A DNA stretch of 17,510 nucleotides from JBGZEX01 sp041846495 (GTDB lineage Bacteria; Bacteroidota; Bacteroidia; Bacteroidales; Marinifilaceae): contig JBGZEX010000061.1 in assembly GCA_041846495.1 (NCBI GenBank), positions 1 to 17,510 on the forward strand. The letters run 5' to 3'. Within the stretch, counting starts at the first letter, position 1; each line of letters starts with the position of its first letter. The translations under genes and the position numbers were made by a program. A model generated the notes under the pieces. It saw only the letters and a program-made list of their open reading frames with translations, was not told where the DNA came from and made no database searches. This document shows positions 16,319 through 17,510 of this stretch, piece by piece.

Positions 16319-17510
16319 ATGGTACGCAAAATATTGAATGAACTGACCGCCCGCGGAGTACGGCATCTGATTGTCTCCGCTTTGTTTTTCGTGGTTTATG
16401 CCCTTTCGGGAACGGCGATTATGCTCACTGTCCTGTTTCTCATCAACCGCTACGTATCGGGCGAAAGCGTTTCGCTCGTTTCGGCGGCATGGATACTCGG
16501 CGGTTTGCTGGTCGTGAAAACGATATCCAATGCCGTGGCCGATATGAGTAAGCATTTTGCCGGCTTCGACCTTGTGGAGCGTATCCGCGAAAAAATCATC
16601 CTGAAGTTGAAGAAGTTTTCACTCGGTTTCTATACCAATGAGCGTTTGGGCGAGATAAGCACCGTTATCCACAAGGATGTGGATAATATGGAAATGGTGG
16701 TGGGACATCTCTGGACGCGGATGTCCGCCGATTTCATCGTGGCACTGATACTCGGCATCGGACTCTTCTGTGTGGATTGGCGCATGGGACTGGCGATGAC
16801 TACCATCCTTCCCATAGCTCTCTTCTTCCTTTATCGGGGCATACGTTCGGGAATTAAAGCGCAGGAGGAGACGCAAAATAATTTGGCGGATATGGTGAGC
16901 CTTTTCGTGGAATACGTCAAGGGTATTCCCGTGCTGAAAGTGTTCGGAGGAAAGGGAATGTTCCGTGACAGGCTCGACCGTTCCGTCAAGAAGTTCGGGG
17001 AGAGCAGCAAGAAGACTTCCCGGCTGGCAGCGTTCAATATGGGCAGATATGCATTTCTCATTGAGTTGGCTTTCGCACTCATGGCCACACTCGGTCTTTG
17101 GTGGACGCGGCAGGGCGAACTTTCCGTTTTCGCCTATCTGATGTTCGTCATCGTGTCGAAAGAGTTTTACAAGCCTTTTATCAATATGGAGAGCCATTGG
17201 CTGAACTATATCAAGGTAAAGGACAGCTACGGACGTATCTCCCGCCTTTTGGATGCGCCCGTCATTGCAAATCCCGGCCAGCCGAAAACGGCGGAACGCT
17301 TCGATCTCTCATTTGAAAACATAGGTTTCCATTACGAAAAAGAGGGCTTTGAGATGAAAGACCTCACGTTCAATGTACCCGAACGGACGGTAACGGCTCT
17401 TGTCGGCTCGTCAGGCTCCGGCAAGACCACCATCACCAATCTACTGCTCCGCTTTTGGGAACCACAGGCGGGCTGTATCCGTATTGGCGGAGTGGACATA
17501 CGGGAAATGG
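16319..17510 (+). CDS. ABC transporter, fused permease and ATP-binding half (second of pair), partial
   Basis: The frame is open from the ATG at 16319 to the end of the window (397 codons), so the 3' end is missing. The start is one base after the stop of the first ABC gene and has an AGGAGGT ribosome-binding site. The N-terminal part is a six-helix exporter-type membrane domain (first helices LIVSALFFVVYALSGTAIML and AAWILGGLLVV, later DFIVALILGIGLFCVDW and YAFLIELAFALMATLGLWW). The nucleotide-binding domain begins near residue 325, with Walker A GSSGSGKTT at 363-371. Signature and Walker B motifs lie beyond the window. It partners the preceding gene as a heterodimer in the inner membrane. 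Siderophore-linked transport is one possibility for such pairs, not shown here. Confidence 0.9.
   Translation, partial: MVRKILNELTARGVRHLIVSALFFVVYALSGTAIMLTVLFLINRYVSGESVSLVSAAWILGGLLVVKTISNAVADMSKHFAGFDLVERIREKIILKLKKFSLGFYTNERLGEISTVIHKDVDNMEMVVGHLWTRMSADFIVALILGIGLFCVDWRMGLAMTTILPIALFFLYRGIRSGIKAQEETQNNLADMVSLFVEYVKGIPVLKVFGGKGMFRDRLDRSVKKFGESSKKTSRLAAFNMGRYAFLIELAFALMATLGLWWTRQGELSVFAYLMFVIVSKEFYKPFINMESHWLNYIKVKDSYGRISRLLDAPVIANPGQPKTAERFDLSFENIGFHYEKEGFEMKDLTFNVPERTVTALVGSSGSGKTTITNLLLRFWEPQAGCIRIGGVDIREM

Overview
The window looks like a Bacteroidales chromosome segment. The reasons are a secreted S9 peptidase of the Bacteroidetes type, a SusC/FecA-style TonB-dependent receptor remnant with a carboxypeptidase-regulatory-like N-terminal domain, starts that mostly lack strong Shine-Dalgarno sequences, and a TAnnTTTG-type promoter. 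The genus cannot be settled from the sequence alone.

Layout. (1) 1-643: a gene-poor stretch with two inverted repeats and a decayed flavodoxin-like fragment. (2) 644-2973: a complete secreted S9 (DPP/acylaminoacyl-peptidase type) serine peptidase followed by a clear intrinsic terminator. (3) 3060-3840, minus strand: a TonB-dependent receptor pseudogene, broken by two single-base frameshifts and lacking the beta-barrel. (4) 4058-14149, all minus strand: a 10-kb restriction-modification and defence block, A+T-richer than its flanks. (5) 14554-17510, plus strand, G+C-richer: a tandem pair of ABC exporter-type half-transporters, the second cut by the window end.

The defence block is the point of interest. 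Its outer genes are the two halves of a Type III restriction-modification system: mod (14149 to 12191) and res (6712 to 4058). They are normally adjacent but here lie about 5.5 kb apart. Between them, in transcriptional order, are a C5-cytosine DNA methyltransferase, a large protein with two separate GHKL ATPase modules (an N-terminal MutL/Hsp90/MORC-like one and a C-terminal histidine-kinase-like one with a candidate H-box), a protein with a receiver-like domain and an unrecognised C-terminal domain, a Vsr-family nuclease, a truncated Fic N-terminal domain, and an array of 42-bp repeats. From mod to the Fic fragment the gaps are only 3 to 14 bp, which implies one transcript from a Bacteroidetes-type promoter near 14355-14385.

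My reading is that a second, cytosine-methylation-based system (methyltransferase, two-component-like ATPase/receiver pair and Vsr nuclease) has been inserted into a Type III mod-fic-res locus. Methylation genes come first in the transcript and nucleases last. The kinase/receiver-like pair inside a restriction system is the best candidate for under-described biology in this window.
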